The notes beneath the pieces are model-generated. The model worked only from the letters and a program-made list of their open reading frames with translations, did not search any database and was not told the DNA's origin. DNA of 64,000 nucleotides, from assembly GCA_002729725.1 (NCBI GenBank), contig PBYS01000078.1:1-64000 (forward strand). Reading direction: 5' to 3'. The stretch comes from Puniceicoccaceae bacterium (GTDB taxonomy: Bacteria; Verrucomicrobiota; Verrucomicrobiia; Opitutales; Coraliomargaritaceae). The position numbers and the translations under genes were made by a program. Positions 19,693 to 27,670 of the stretch are shown here, piece by piece (position 1 is the stretch's first letter; each line of letters starts with the position of its first letter).

Positions 19693-20526
19693 ATGCAAAC
19701 CATCCAAACTATCACCTTCGCGGTCAATACGACCAAGCCCGGGGCCGAAGAGGCCGCTCGCTACCTAGCAGGCATCGCCGAATGCGAAGGAGTGCGAACC
19801 ACCATTAGTAGCGAGTATCCGCTCCAGCCAGATGCCCTCAAAGGCCAAGATCTCTGCTGCGCAATCGGAGGTGACGGCACTCTGCTCGGCGTGCTCGATG
19901 CCGCCCTCGAATCAGGCTCCGCGGTGCTCGGCGTGAATATGGGCAAACTGGGCTTCCTCGCCACCTTCACAGCCGAAGAAGCTGCCAGAGATCTGCCACA
20001 ACTCATCCAAGGCCATTACGAAATCGCAGAGCGCTCCGTGCTCAAATGCACCACACGTGCCGGCGAAACGATCTCGGGGCTCAACGACGTCGTGCTGAAA
20101 GAAACCGACGGCAGCGGCCTCATCCGCCTACAAGTATCCTCCAACGGCAACCCTGTGTCCGAATACCATTGCGATGGCCTCATATTTTCCACCCCCACCG
20201 GCTCGACTGCCTATAATCTCTCCGCAGGCGGGCCTATTATCGGGCCCAAAGTCAGTGCCATCGCAATGACACCGATCTGCCCCCATACGCTGGGTAATCG
20301 CTCCGTGATCTTCGACAATTCCTCACGTATCAGCGTCACCCATCTCGAACCGGGTCCCTGTCCACGCATTACCATCGATGGCCGCGTGCGTTTTGCCTCA
20401 GCCGACAACTTTCCCATCGAGATCGCCGTCGCCGAACGCAGTTTCCGCCTGATGCAACACCCCGACCACTCCCACTTCGCCATCGTCCGCGACAAACTGC
20501 GCTGGGGCGACCCGACAATTCGGTAA
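19693..20526 (+). CDS. nadK: NAD kinase
   Basis: A 277-residue cytoplasmic enzyme that phosphorylates NAD to [14 protein letters not shown] near residue 58 is the catalytic GGDGT motif. [17 protein letters not shown] and [17 protein letters not shown] are the further conserved blocks, and the NE/D site is present in modified form as 'LNDVVLKE'. The ATG at 19693 is chosen because homology starts immediately ([20 protein letters not shown]). The same frame stays open upstream to 19456 only as a by-product of the GC-rich end of the previous gene. It is followed at once by a repeat array. Confidence 0.95.
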   Translation: MQTIQTITFAVNTTKPGAEEAARYLAGIAECEGVRTTISSEYPLQPDALKGQDLCCAIGGDGTLLGVLDAALESGSAVLGVNMGKLGFLATFTAEEAARDLPQLIQGHYEIAERSVLKCTTRAGETISGLNDVVLKETDGSGLIRLQVSSNGNPVSEYHCDGLIFSTPTGSTAYNLSAGGPIIGPKVSAIAMTPICPHTLGNRSVIFDNSSRISVTHLEPGPCPRITIDGRVRFASADNFPIEIAVAERSFRLMQHPDHSHFAIVRDKLRWGDPTIR

Positions 20527-20535
20527 ACGAATTGC

Positions 20536-20571
20536 CGGGAGTGGAAAGTTGGGAGTGAGACGTGGAAAGTA
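20536..20571 (-). repeat. ACTNNNN heptad array, left arm
   Basis: On the minus strand: ACTTTCC, ACGTCTC, ACTCCCA, ACTTTCC, ACTCCCG, i.e. five heptamers beginning AC(T/G). The same unit recurs in inverse orientation at 20715-20749. The array starts 10 bases after the nadK stop. Confidence 0.75.
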
Positions 20572-20577
20572 ACTACA

Positions 20578-20682
20578 ATGAGTATACAAAATTACATCAC
20601 GGAACCCCGGCTCAAAGAAGCCCTGGACCTCGCCAACGAAATCAAACGCATGACACATGCACTCATCTCCAAACTAAAATAA
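20578..20682 (+). pseudogene. C-terminal remnant of a four-helix-bundle (23S rRNA IVS-type) protein gene
   Basis: A 34-codon frame from ATG 20578 to TAA encodes [20 protein letters not shown] and then [14 protein letters not shown]. This matches the usual end of the four-helix bundle family first found in 23S rRNA intervening sequences (TIGR02436), whose members finish with a helix of the type 'L..A.EI.RM..ALI.KLK'. The other ~80 residues are missing, so this is best read as a decayed copy. It is enclosed by inverted ACTNNNN heptad arrays, which suggests gene and arrays belonged to one element. The identification rests on a short stretch. Confidence 0.5.
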
Positions 20683-20714
20683 CTCCCTCTTTACTGCGCG
20701 CAAAGCGCACCTCC

Positions 20715-20785
20715 CTCAACTCTCGACTTCCCACTCTTCACTCCCGACTGGCGCCGAAGGGCCCCTCTCCACTCTCCACTCCAAA
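20715..20785 (+). repeat. ACTNNNN heptad array, right arm
   Basis: Five perfect heptamers end in ACT: CTCAACT, CTCGACT, TCCCACT, CTTCACT, CCCGACT (20715-20749). After a GC-rich spacer (GGCGCCGAAGGGCCC) come CTCTCCA, CTCTCCA, CTCCAAA at 20765-20785. The GTG start codon of the cca gene follows at 20787. A small hairpin GCGCGCAAAGCGC precedes the array. Confidence 0.75.
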
Positions 20786-20786
20786 A

Positions 20787-22169
20787 GTGAGCATCTTAGA
20801 CAACATCGCAAAGCCCCAACGTGAGGCAGCCCTCAAAGTCGCCAAAATCCTCCGCCAAGCCAGCGGCCGCGCACTTTTGGTCGGCGGCTGCGTGCGCGAC
20901 GGGCTGCTCGGCATTCCCGCCAAGGATATCGACATCGAAGTCTATGGCCTCGATGCCGACGCAGTGGAAGCCGCGCTCAAGCCTCACTTTCGCTTGGACA
21001 CGGTCGGGCGTGCCTTTGGTGTCTTCATCCTCAAAGGGCTCGATATCGACATCGCCCTGCCCCGCCGCGAGTCCCGCATCGGTCCCAAGCACACAGATTT
21101 TAAAGTCGAAGGTGATCCCCACATGTCTCCCCGCGAGGCCGCTTCACGCCGCGACTTCACCATCAACGCCATCAGCTACGACCCGCTCACGGGCGAGCAA
21201 CTGGACCCCTATAACGGCGTCACCGATCTTAAAGCGAACTGCCTGCGCCACGTCTCCGAGGCCTTCAGCGAAGACCCGCTGCGCGTGCTGCGTGGCATGC
21301 AATTCATCGCCCGTTTCGACCTCACGGCCGCCCCCGAGACCATCGCACTCTGCCGCCAACTCTCCCCCGCACACCTCCCAATGGAGCGCCTTTGGGAGGA
21401 ATGGAAAAAGCTCATCCTCAAAGGGCAACAGATCCGCAAAGGTCTGAACTTCCTCAAAGACTGCGATTGGCTACAATATTTCCCAGAGCTAGCAGCGCTC
21501 GACGGCTGTGAACAAGAGCCACAATGGCACCCGGAAGGTGATGTCTGGACCCACACCGGCCACTGCCTCGACGCCTACGCCGCCCACCGTATCGGCGACG
21601 AATGGGAAGACCTCGTCGTCGGCTTCGCCGTGCTCTGCCACGACCTTGGCAAGCCTGACACCACCTACACCGACGACAACGGCCGCATCCGCAGCCCCCG
21701 CCACGACGTGCTCGGCGTGCCGATCGCCAAAACCTTTCTTGAGCGCCTCACCCGCCAGAAGAAAATTTTCGAAGAAGTGCTCCCACTCGTCGAGCAACAC
21801 ATGCGTCCGCTGGCCCTTTACCGCGACGGCGCCGGCGACTCCGCCATCCGCCGCCTGGCAGCCAGAGTCAAGCGCATCGACCGTCTGGTGCGCGTCGCCC
21901 ACGCCGACAAAAACGGCCGCCCACCGATCCAATCCAACGGCTATCCCGAAGGGCAATGGCTGCTGGATAAAACCGCCGAGCTCGCGATTCAGGACAACGC
22001 GCCCAAGCCAATTTTACTGGGGCGTCACCTCTTAGAGCTCGGCATCAAGCCCGGCCCCCACTTCGGCAAAATCCTCGACCGCGCCTACCAAGCCCAACTC
22101 GACGGCGCCTTCACCGAAGAAGAACAAGCCCGCGATTATTTAAAGAAATTGGTCCGTGAGATTTTGTAG
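20787..22169 (+). CDS. cca: CCA tRNA nucleotidyltransferase / poly(A) polymerase family with HD domain
   Basis: 460 residues. The N-terminal nucleotidyltransferase domain opens with [20 protein letters not shown] (Gly-Gly…Arg-Asp and the DxE-type metal site DIDIEVYG). [13 protein letters not shown] and [16 protein letters not shown] are the family's next blocks. A C-terminal HD domain has [11 protein letters not shown] near residue 283, as in CCA enzymes with added phosphohydrolase activity. The enzyme adds or repairs the 3' CCA of tRNA. The GTG at 20787 is taken as start because [19 protein letters not shown] leads directly into homology; upstream sequence is repeat DNA. It is the third gene in the + strand housekeeping run. 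Confidence 0.92.
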   Translation: MSILDNIAKPQREAALKVAKILRQASGRALLVGGCVRDGLLGIPAKDIDIEVYGLDADAVEAALKPHFRLDTVGRAFGVFILKGLDIDIALPRRESRIGPKHTDFKVEGDPHMSPREAASRRDFTINAISYDPLTGEQLDPYNGVTDLKANCLRHVSEAFSEDPLRVLRGMQFIARFDLTAAPETIALCRQLSPAHLPMERLWEEWKKLILKGQQIRKGLNFLKDCDWLQYFPELAALDGCEQEPQWHPEGDVWTHTGHCLDAYAAHRIGDEWEDLVVGFAVLCHDLGKPDTTYTDDNGRIRSPRHDVLGVPIAKTFLERLTRQKKIFEEVLPLVEQHMRPLALYRDGAGDSAIRRLAARVKRIDRLVRVAHADKNGRPPIQSNGYPEGQWLLDKTAELAIQDNAPKPILLGRHLLELGIKPGPHFGKILDRAYQAQLDGAFTEEEQARDYLKKLVREIL

Positions 22170-22172
22170 GAG

Positions 22173-22297
22173 CTTCACTTGTGAAGACCGCCAAACACAA
22201 GCAGTCGCCCCAAACGTAGCAGGGTTGCTTTAGCGCCCTGTTTCCATGCCGAGCCGCTTTCAAAACACCAAATCGGGCGCTAAAGCAACCCGACTAC
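22173..22297. repeat. Palindromic intergenic element (23-bp inverted arms)
   Basis: GTAGCAGGGTTGCTTTAGCG at 22216 (arm to 22238) and its inverse ending CGACTAC at 22275-22297 form 23-bp arms with two or three mismatches around a 36-base loop. A short palindrome CTTCACTTGTGAAG lies at 22173-22186. The central hairpin of the 1334-1465 element shares the AGCAGGG…GC…CCCTGCT core, so the two elements may be related. It may also act as a terminator for cca, but there is no T-tract. Confidence 0.7.
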
Positions 22298-22319
22298 AGC
22301 AAGCAGCAACATTCCAACA

Positions 22320-22361
22320 TTCAGAGTTGGACCTTCGACGTTCGACGTTCAAAGTTCTTCT
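22320..22361 (+). repeat. TTSNNNN heptad array, copy 4
   Basis: TTCAGAG, TTGGACC, TTCGACG, TTCGACG, TTCAAAG, TTCTTCT run up to 4 bases before the polA ATG at 22366. It immediately follows the palindromic element, so two repeat types are stacked in one gap. Confidence 0.8.
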
Positions 22362-22365
22362 CCAC

Positions 22366-25185
22366 ATGAAATCTCTTTACCTACTCGACGGCATGGCGCT
22401 GGCCTATCGCGCGCACTTTGCCCTGATTCGCAGCCCCATTTACACCAGCAAAGGCTTCAACACCTCGGCCATCTTCGGCTTCACCGCCACTTTGATCGAC
22501 CTGATCACCAAGCAAAAGCCAAGTCACCTCGCGGTGGTCTTCGACACCTCCGCCCCCACCGAGCGTCACATATTGCACCCCGAGTATAAGGCGCAACGCG
22601 AAGCCATGCCAGAAGACCTGGCCGCCGCACTGCCCCACCTCTCGCGCGTCGCGGAAGCCTTCGGCATTCCTGTGCTCAAAATGGATGGCTACGAGGCCGA
22701 CGATATTATCGGCACCCTCGCCCATCGTGCCGAGGCGGACGGGTTCGACGAGATCTACATGGTCACCCCCGATAAGGATTTTGGCCAACTGGTCACAGAT
22801 AAGATCAAAATGTATCGCCCCGGCCGCAAAGGCGACGGCGGCGAAATACTCGGCGTCGAGGAGATCAAAGAAAAATGGGGCATCACCCGCGTCGACCAAG
22901 TCATCGACATGCTCGGCCTCTGTGGCGACGTCTCCGACAACATTCCCGGCGTGCCCGGCATCGGCCCCAAAACCGCTGAAAAGCTACTGGCGAAATACGA
23001 CACCGTCGAAGGCCTGCTCGACCACGTCGATGAGCTCAAAGGCAAACAACAGGAAAAAGTCCGCGACAACGCCGACCAAGCCCGTCTCTCCAAAAAGCTC
23101 GCCACGATTCAACTCGATGTTCCCATCGATTCGGACTGGGACGCCATCCAGCTGGAAGCGCCCGACCAGGAAAAGCTGATCCCGATCTTTGCCGAATTCG
23201 AATTCCGCACCCTCGGCAAACGCATCTTTGGCGCCGACTTCTCCGTGCAAGCCGCCGCCTCCGACCTCGTGCTGATGAGCGAGGACGACGAGAAAGCCGC
23301 CAAGCAAGACCCGGGATCGCAAATCTCCGCATTTGCTGCGTCCGAGTCAGCCGCCCCACAACTGGCCCTCATTCCCGAGATCGCCTTCAAAAAGTTCGGC
23401 GACCTCAAGACCGACTACCGCATCGTCAAAACCGATGCCGAACTAGCCGAGCTCGTCGCCAGCCTCACAGCGTCCAAGGCATTCGCCTTCGACACCGAGA
23501 CCACCGAGCTCAATCCCCGCGCCGCGCAACTCGTCGGCATGTCTTTCTCCACCCAGCCACACAGCGGCTACTGGGTGCCCGCCAGCGCAGCCGCCCTGGC
23601 CGCGCTGCGCCCGGTCTTCGCCGACGCCACACTCACCAAAATCGGTCACAACCTCAAATTCGACCTCTCCATCTTAGTGGAAAGCAACCTCCCCGTCGCC
23701 GGCCCCTGCTACGACACCATGCTAGCCCACGCACTGATCGATCCGGAACAGCGCCACAACCTCGACACACTCTCCGAGGACTTTCTCCAATACTCCCCCA
23801 TTCGTTTCAGCGAGCTACTGCCCGACGCCCAAAAAGGCGAGTCGATCGACTACTCCGGCGTCGCCGAAAAGGACCTCGCCCACTACGCGATCGAAGATGC
23901 CGACATCGCGCTGCAACTCTGGCAGACCTTCGAGCCCAAGCTCAAAGAAAGCGGCCAGGCCAGAGTCTTTTACGACATCGAAGTGCCCCTACTGCCCGTG
24001 CTCGTCACCATGGAGCGTGAGGGCATCCGCATGTGCGAAGACACCCTCGCCGCCACTGGTGCCTCACTCGAAAGCCACATCGCGCAACTACAAGCCGACA
24101 TCTACCAAGTCGCCGGCCACGAGTTCAACCTCAACTCTCCCAAGCAACTCGGCGAAGTTTTTTTCAACGAACTCAAACTCGTCGAAAAGCCCAAGAAGAC
24201 CAAGACCGGACAGTTCGCCACCAACGAGCAAGTGCTCTCCAGCCTCGCGCCCAAGCACCCGATCGTCGCCGACCTGCTGGAATACCGCCAGCTCACCAAA
24301 CTCAAGAGCACCTACATCGACGCCCTGCCCAACTCTGTCGACGCCAAGACCGGCCGCGTGCACACCCACTACGGCCAAGTGCAAACCGCCACCGGCCGCC
24401 TCTCCTCCAACGATCCCAACCTGCAAAACATCCCCGTGCGCAGCCCCAAAGGACGCGAGATCCGCAAAGCCTTTGTACCACGCGAAGGTTGGAAACTCCT
24501 CGCCGCCGACTACTCACAGATCGAGCTACGCATCCTCGCCGCCCTCACCGGCGACGAAGGCCTGCTCAAAGCCTTCAAAGAAGGGCAAGACATCCACACC
24601 GCCACCGCCGCCAAGATCTTTGGCGTCCCCCCCGAAGACGTCACCCGCGACCAGCGCAGCACCGCCAAAATGGTCAACTTCGGCATCCCTTACGGCATCT
24701 CCGCCTTCGGCCTAGCCCAGCGCCTCGGCACCGTCAGCCGCAAAGAAGCACAAGAAATCATCGACAATTACTTCGCCCAATTCCCCGGCATCCCCGGCTA
24801 TATGGAAGCACAAAAAGAAAGCGCTCAAAAGAAAGGCTACGTCGAAACCAAGTGCGGACGCCGCCGACACCTACGCGACATCAACTCCGGCAATGGCACC
24901 ATCCGCGCCGCCGCCGAGCGCAACGCCATCAACATGCCCATCCAAGGCACCGCCGCCGACATGATCAAGATCGCCATGGTGCGCATTCAAAACGCCATCC
25001 AAGAAGCCGGCCTCAAAAGTCGCATGCTCTTGCAAGTGCACGACGAACTCGTCTTCGACCTAGAGCCCAGCGAAGAAGCCCAACTGCGCGAAATCGTCAC
25101 CCAAGGCATGGTCGGCGCGCTGGAACTCGCCTGCCCCATCGAAATCGAAATCGGCCTAGGCGACAACTGGCTCGAAGCACACTAA
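22366..25185 (+). CDS. polA: DNA polymerase I
   Basis: A 939-residue polymerase that fills gaps in repair and removes RNA primers. The three classical domains are intact. The 5'-3' exonuclease (1-~300) shows YLLDGMALAYRAHFA, YEADDIIGTLA and GDVSDNIPGVPGIGPKTA. The 3'-5' proofreading domain (~345-530) retains its acidic residues in FAFDTETTELNP and GHNLKFDLSIL. The polymerase domain has motif A LLAADYSQIELRILAAL near 711, motif B RSTAKMVNFGIPYGIS and motif C QVHDELVFDL near 890. The ATG at 22366 is preferred: homology starts at residue 2, while the same frame upstream runs through repeats. Flanked on both sides by heptad arrays. Confidence 0.97.
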   Translation: MKSLYLLDGMALAYRAHFALIRSPIYTSKGFNTSAIFGFTATLIDLITKQKPSHLAVVFDTSAPTERHILHPEYKAQREAMPEDLAAALPHLSRVAEAFGIPVLKMDGYEADDIIGTLAHRAEADGFDEIYMVTPDKDFGQLVTDKIKMYRPGRKGDGGEILGVEEIKEKWGITRVDQVIDMLGLCGDVSDNIPGVPGIGPKTAEKLLAKYDTVEGLLDHVDELKGKQQEKVRDNADQARLSKKLATIQLDVPIDSDWDAIQLEAPDQEKLIPIFAEFEFRTLGKRIFGADFSVQAAASDLVLMSEDDEKAAKQDPGSQISAFAASESAAPQLALIPEIAFKKFGDLKTDYRIVKTDAELAELVASLTASKAFAFDTETTELNPRAAQLVGMSFSTQPHSGYWVPASAAALAALRPVFADATLTKIGHNLKFDLSILVESNLPVAGPCYDTMLAHALIDPEQRHNLDTLSEDFLQYSPIRFSELLPDAQKGESIDYSGVAEKDLAHYAIEDADIALQLWQTFEPKLKESGQARVFYDIEVPLLPVLVTMEREGIRMCEDTLAATGASLESHIAQLQADIYQVAGHEFNLNSPKQLGEVFFNELKLVEKPKKTKTGQFATNEQVLSSLAPKHPIVADLLEYRQLTKLKSTYIDALPNSVDAKTGRVHTHYGQVQTATGRLSSNDPNLQNIPVRSPKGREIRKAFVPREGWKLLAADYSQIELRILAALTGDEGLLKAFKEGQDIHTATAAKIFGVPPEDVTRDQRSTAKMVNFGIPYGISAFGLAQRLGTVSRKEAQEIIDNYFAQFPGIPGYMEAQKESAQKKGYVETKCGRRRHLRDINSGNGTIRAAAERNAINMPIQGTAADMIKIAMVRIQNAIQEAGLKSRMLLQVHDELVFDLEPSEEAQLREIVTQGMVGALELACPIEIEIGLGDNWLEAH

Positions 25186-25194
25186 GATTTTGGG

Positions 25195-25267
25195 GAACGT
25201 CCAACACTGAACATCGAATGATTGTCGTATCATTCAAAATTGGACGTTGGACGTTGGACGTTCCCAA
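25195..25267. repeat. TTSNNNN heptad array, copy 5, with heptad inverted arm
   Basis: Right arm at 25233-25267: TTCAAAA, TTGGACG, TTGGACG, TTGGACG, TTCCCAA. Left arm at 25195-25222 in the inverse sense: GAACGTC, CAACACT, GAACATC, GAATGAT. Both arms keep the 7-base period, and they can pair (GGGAACGTCCAAC with GTTGGACGTTCCC). It starts 9 bases after the polA stop. The remaining gap to hemN is described separately. Confidence 0.82.
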
Positions 25268-25273
25268 GCTTCG

Positions 25274-25423
25274 CTAGCTAAACACCGCCTTACGCAGCCC
25301 CCGAATCACAGCCAGGTCGCCCCATTCGGCCCCCTTCAGTCGATTCATCTTCGGAGGATGTCGGCGCTGGCGCTCCATTTGCCAAGCCGCAGCGTAACTC
25401 CTCACAAATTCCGCAGAACCCAC
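25274..25423 (-). CDS. Possible small protein of unknown function (49 aa)
   Basis: The only candidate in the 25268-25486 gap is a minus-strand frame from GTG 25421-25423 to TAG 25274. It encodes VGSAEFVRSYAAAWQMERQR and then RHPPKMNRLKGAEWGDLAVI, a basic, Trp-containing peptide with coding-like composition. It could also be the tail of a longer decayed gene, since the frame remains open upstream to 25573 inside hemN. I do not recognise a family, and there is no clear ribosome-binding site. Confidence 0.2.
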   Translation of the reverse strand: MGSAEFVRSYAAAWQMERQRRHPPKMNRLKGAEWGDLAVIRGLRKAVFS

Positions 25424-25486
25424 GGTTCTATATTTTGAAATAGCGACTTGGCAAATGTTGGGCTTTTGATTATCAATTGGGTTCTC

Positions 25487-26851
25487 ATGCAAATTACATC
25501 TCAAGACCTGCGACTGATCGAAAAGTATAACCGCCCGGGGCCTCGCTATACGAGCTACCCGCCTGCGAATCACTTTCGAGAATACGAGGACTACACGCCT
25601 TTGATGACTGGCGTGGAAGATGGCGATGCACCGCTTTCACTGTATTTCCACCTGCCCTTCTGTGAGACGCTGTGCTGGTTTTGTGGCTGTCACCAGATTA
25701 CGACTCTGGATCGTAATCGGGGAAGTGATTACCTGGACTTGCTGGAAAGGGAACTTGAAATCTTTGCTCAACATCTGCCCGCGGGACGCGAGGCGGTGCA
25801 AATGCACTTCGGGGGCGGCACGCCTAACTTCTTCACCTCGGCCCAAATTGACCGTTTGGCGAGCATGATCGACCGACACTTTACTTTTTCCCATGATGCG
25901 GAAAAATCAGTTGAGCTGGACCCGCGTCGACTGAATCGGGAACACGTGGAGGCGTTTGCTCGCATGGGGCTGACCCGCGCCTCTTTTGGCGTGCAGGACT
26001 CCAACCCTGAAGTGCAAAAGGTGATCCACCGACTACAACCGCAGGCGATGAATGTGGAAGCGATGCAAATGTTGCGCGACAATGGTTTTAACTCGGTCAA
26101 TCTGGATCTGATCTACGGTCTGCCACTTCAGAGCTGCGACAGTTTCTCGGCAACCCTAGATGAAGTGCTGGAACTGAAGCCTGACCGATTCGCGATTTTT
26201 AACTACGCACATGTGCCCTGGATGCGACCTGCCCAAAAGCTACTGGAGAAAGCTGGTCTGCCGGATGCGGAAACTAAAATGCAGCTGCTGAAACTTTGCA
26301 TCGAACGCCTGACTGCCGAAGGCTATGTCTATATAGGTATGGACCACTTTGCCCTGCCCGACGATGAATTGGTGCAAGCGCAACGAGAGCAGTCACTGCA
26401 ACGCAACTTCCAGGGCTATAGCACCCGTGCGGGTGTCGAAATTTGTGGCTTTGGTATTTCTAGTATTTCACAAGGCTCGGTTGGCTTTCACCAAAACGTG
26501 AAAGATCTTGAAAGCTACCGGGCTTGCCTATCACAAGGCAAGCTACCGATCACCAAGGGCTATGAGTTGACGGACGAAGATCGCATGCGGGCGGACGTGA
26601 TCATGCGACTGATGTGCGACCTTTCGCTCGATTTTGGCGCCATGTCTGAAAAATGGAATGTCAACTTCGAGTCACATTTTGCCGAGGCTTTAAAGCAACT
26701 GGCTGAGCCAGCAGAGGATGGGCTGCTGGTCTGGACGGATCGCGGATTTGCTGTCACCGAGCGTGGCCGCCTTTTCATTCGAAATCTTGCCATGTGCTTT
26801 GACGCTTACCTAGACCCTGCGGTCGCAGGACGCTATTCTAAAACGGTTTAA
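25487..26851 (+). CDS. hemN: Oxygen-independent coproporphyrinogen III oxidase (radical SAM)
   Basis: A 454-residue radical SAM enzyme that converts coproporphyrinogen III to protoporphyrinogen IX without O2 in haem synthesis. The cluster motif CETLCWFCGC (C59, C63, C66, C68) is the CxxxCxxCxC form typical of true HemN and distinct from HemW. PRYTSYPPANHF at the N-terminus, HFGGGTPNFFT, RASFGVQDSNPEVQKVIHRLQP and YGLPLQS follow as in the family. The start ATG at 25487 leads directly into homology. An AT-rich palindrome TTGATTATCAA lies 11 bases upstream. Haem supply for the cbb3 oxidase in this region under low oxygen is a reasonable connection. Confidence 0.95.
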   Translation: MQITSQDLRLIEKYNRPGPRYTSYPPANHFREYEDYTPLMTGVEDGDAPLSLYFHLPFCETLCWFCGCHQITTLDRNRGSDYLDLLERELEIFAQHLPAGREAVQMHFGGGTPNFFTSAQIDRLASMIDRHFTFSHDAEKSVELDPRRLNREHVEAFARMGLTRASFGVQDSNPEVQKVIHRLQPQAMNVEAMQMLRDNGFNSVNLDLIYGLPLQSCDSFSATLDEVLELKPDRFAIFNYAHVPWMRPAQKLLEKAGLPDAETKMQLLKLCIERLTAEGYVYIGMDHFALPDDELVQAQREQSLQRNFQGYSTRAGVEICGFGISSISQGSVGFHQNVKDLESYRACLSQGKLPITKGYELTDEDRMRADVIMRLMCDLSLDFGAMSEKWNVNFESHFAEALKQLAEPAEDGLLVWTDRGFAVTERGRLFIRNLAMCFDAYLDPAVAGRYSKTV

Positions 26852-27221
26852 CGATCACAATGGAGCTGAGCGCCTCCAAGGGCTACTTGCATGCAGCTTG
26901 AATACGCGAATAACGCTAAATAAGACGGGCAAATTCTTCACTAAAAAACGTTATTGAAATAAATTTATAGATTTTTTTGAGACATCGTTAATTCAGAAAA
27001 TACAAAATTTCGAATTCGGGCTCAGCTAAGAGATAGCGTGCCTTAGAGCACAATTGCACTCACTAAATTAGGTAACGGTATCGAACTGATAGAGGCCTCG
27101 AATCCACTCCCCGGACAAATAAAACCCTTGATCCCGACGAGGGGGACGCCTCTAGACTAGTGGCATCGACGAAATAGAACTACAGATCCCCGATTCCCTG
27201 GACGGCTCATCAATCAATCAA
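26852..27221 (+). promoter_or_regulatory. Upstream region and leader of the ectoine operon
   Basis: About 370 bases with no gene. The part at 26935-27010 is strikingly AT-rich. One possible sigma-70 promoter is TTGAGA at 26977 with TACAAA 18 bases downstream. In the leader, TAGAGGC (27090-27096) can pair with GCCTCTA (27148-27154) and TCCCC (27108-27112) with GGGGA (27142-27146). This places the only strong Shine-Dalgarno-like run, GAGGGGG at 27139-27145, in a stem. Osmotic control of transcription or translation is expected for ect genes, but the sequence alone does not prove it. Confidence 0.35.
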
Positions 27222-27650
27222 TTGGTTGCGCAGAGCCCGCCCCTGGACACGAACTCCACTTATTGCAACCTTTTGCAATGTATTCACTTTTCGGATACAT
27301 CCATAATTGCAAAAAAGTCAGGTAAACCCGTGGGCTTTGTTTCTGGCTACATGATTCCACGCAAAGCCTGCACTCTGTTCATCTGGCAGGTCGTAGTCAG
27401 CGCGGAAGCACGTGGGCAAGGCTTAGCCTTGCGAATGCTGTGTGAGCTATTGCAACGCGGACACAGCGAGGAGGTGCGTTTCCTGGAGACAACAATCACC
27501 AAAGAGAACGAAGCTTCGTGGGCACTCTTTCGCAAATTGGCGAAAGAGCTGAGTGCAAAGCTGGAGGTATCTGTAGCCTTCGACAAAGAGACTCACTTTT
27601 TCGGTGAGCACGAGACCGAGCATTTAGTGCGCATTGGTCCGTTCAATTAA
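27222..27650 (+). CDS. ectA: L-2,4-diaminobutyrate N-acetyltransferase
   Basis: EctA acetylates diaminobutyrate, the second ectoine-specific step. PPLDTNSTYCNLLQCIHFSD, GFVSGYM, TLFIWQVVVSAEARGQGLAL and ETTITKENEASWALFR are the family's GNAT blocks. The first usable start codon is TTG at 27222, which would give 142 residues. Homology, however, continues upstream in the same frame (IELQIPDSLDGSSINQLV, like the usual …DG..I..LV) back to about 27165, and a TAG at 27153 closes the frame. Between 27156 and 27222 there is no ATG, GTG or TTG, only ATC, ATA and CTG codons. Either a rare start codon is used, or the start has been lost or misread. First gene of the ect operon. Confidence 0.88.
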   Translation: MVAQSPPLDTNSTYCNLLQCIHFSDTSIIAKKSGKPVGFVSGYMIPRKACTLFIWQVVVSAEARGQGLALRMLCELLQRGHSEEVRFLETTITKENEASWALFRKLAKELSAKLEVSVAFDKETHFFGEHETEHLVRIGPFN

Positions 27651-27670
27651 TTTATTAACCAATAATAAAC

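Noticed and set aside
20536..20785. Regular short repeats considered as a CRISPR array
   Set aside because: Unit length is 7 bases with no spacers; no cas genes are nearby.
24033..25277. A 414-codon open frame on the plus strand, extremely Arg/His-rich
   Set aside because: It overlaps the conserved polymerase domain of polA in another frame; composition is that of a shadow of GC-rich coding DNA.
25466..25476. TTGATTATCAA upstream of hemN as an FNR box
   Set aside because: FNR sites need TTGAT-N4-ATCAA; here only one base separates the half-sites. It remains an AT-rich palindrome of unknown meaning.
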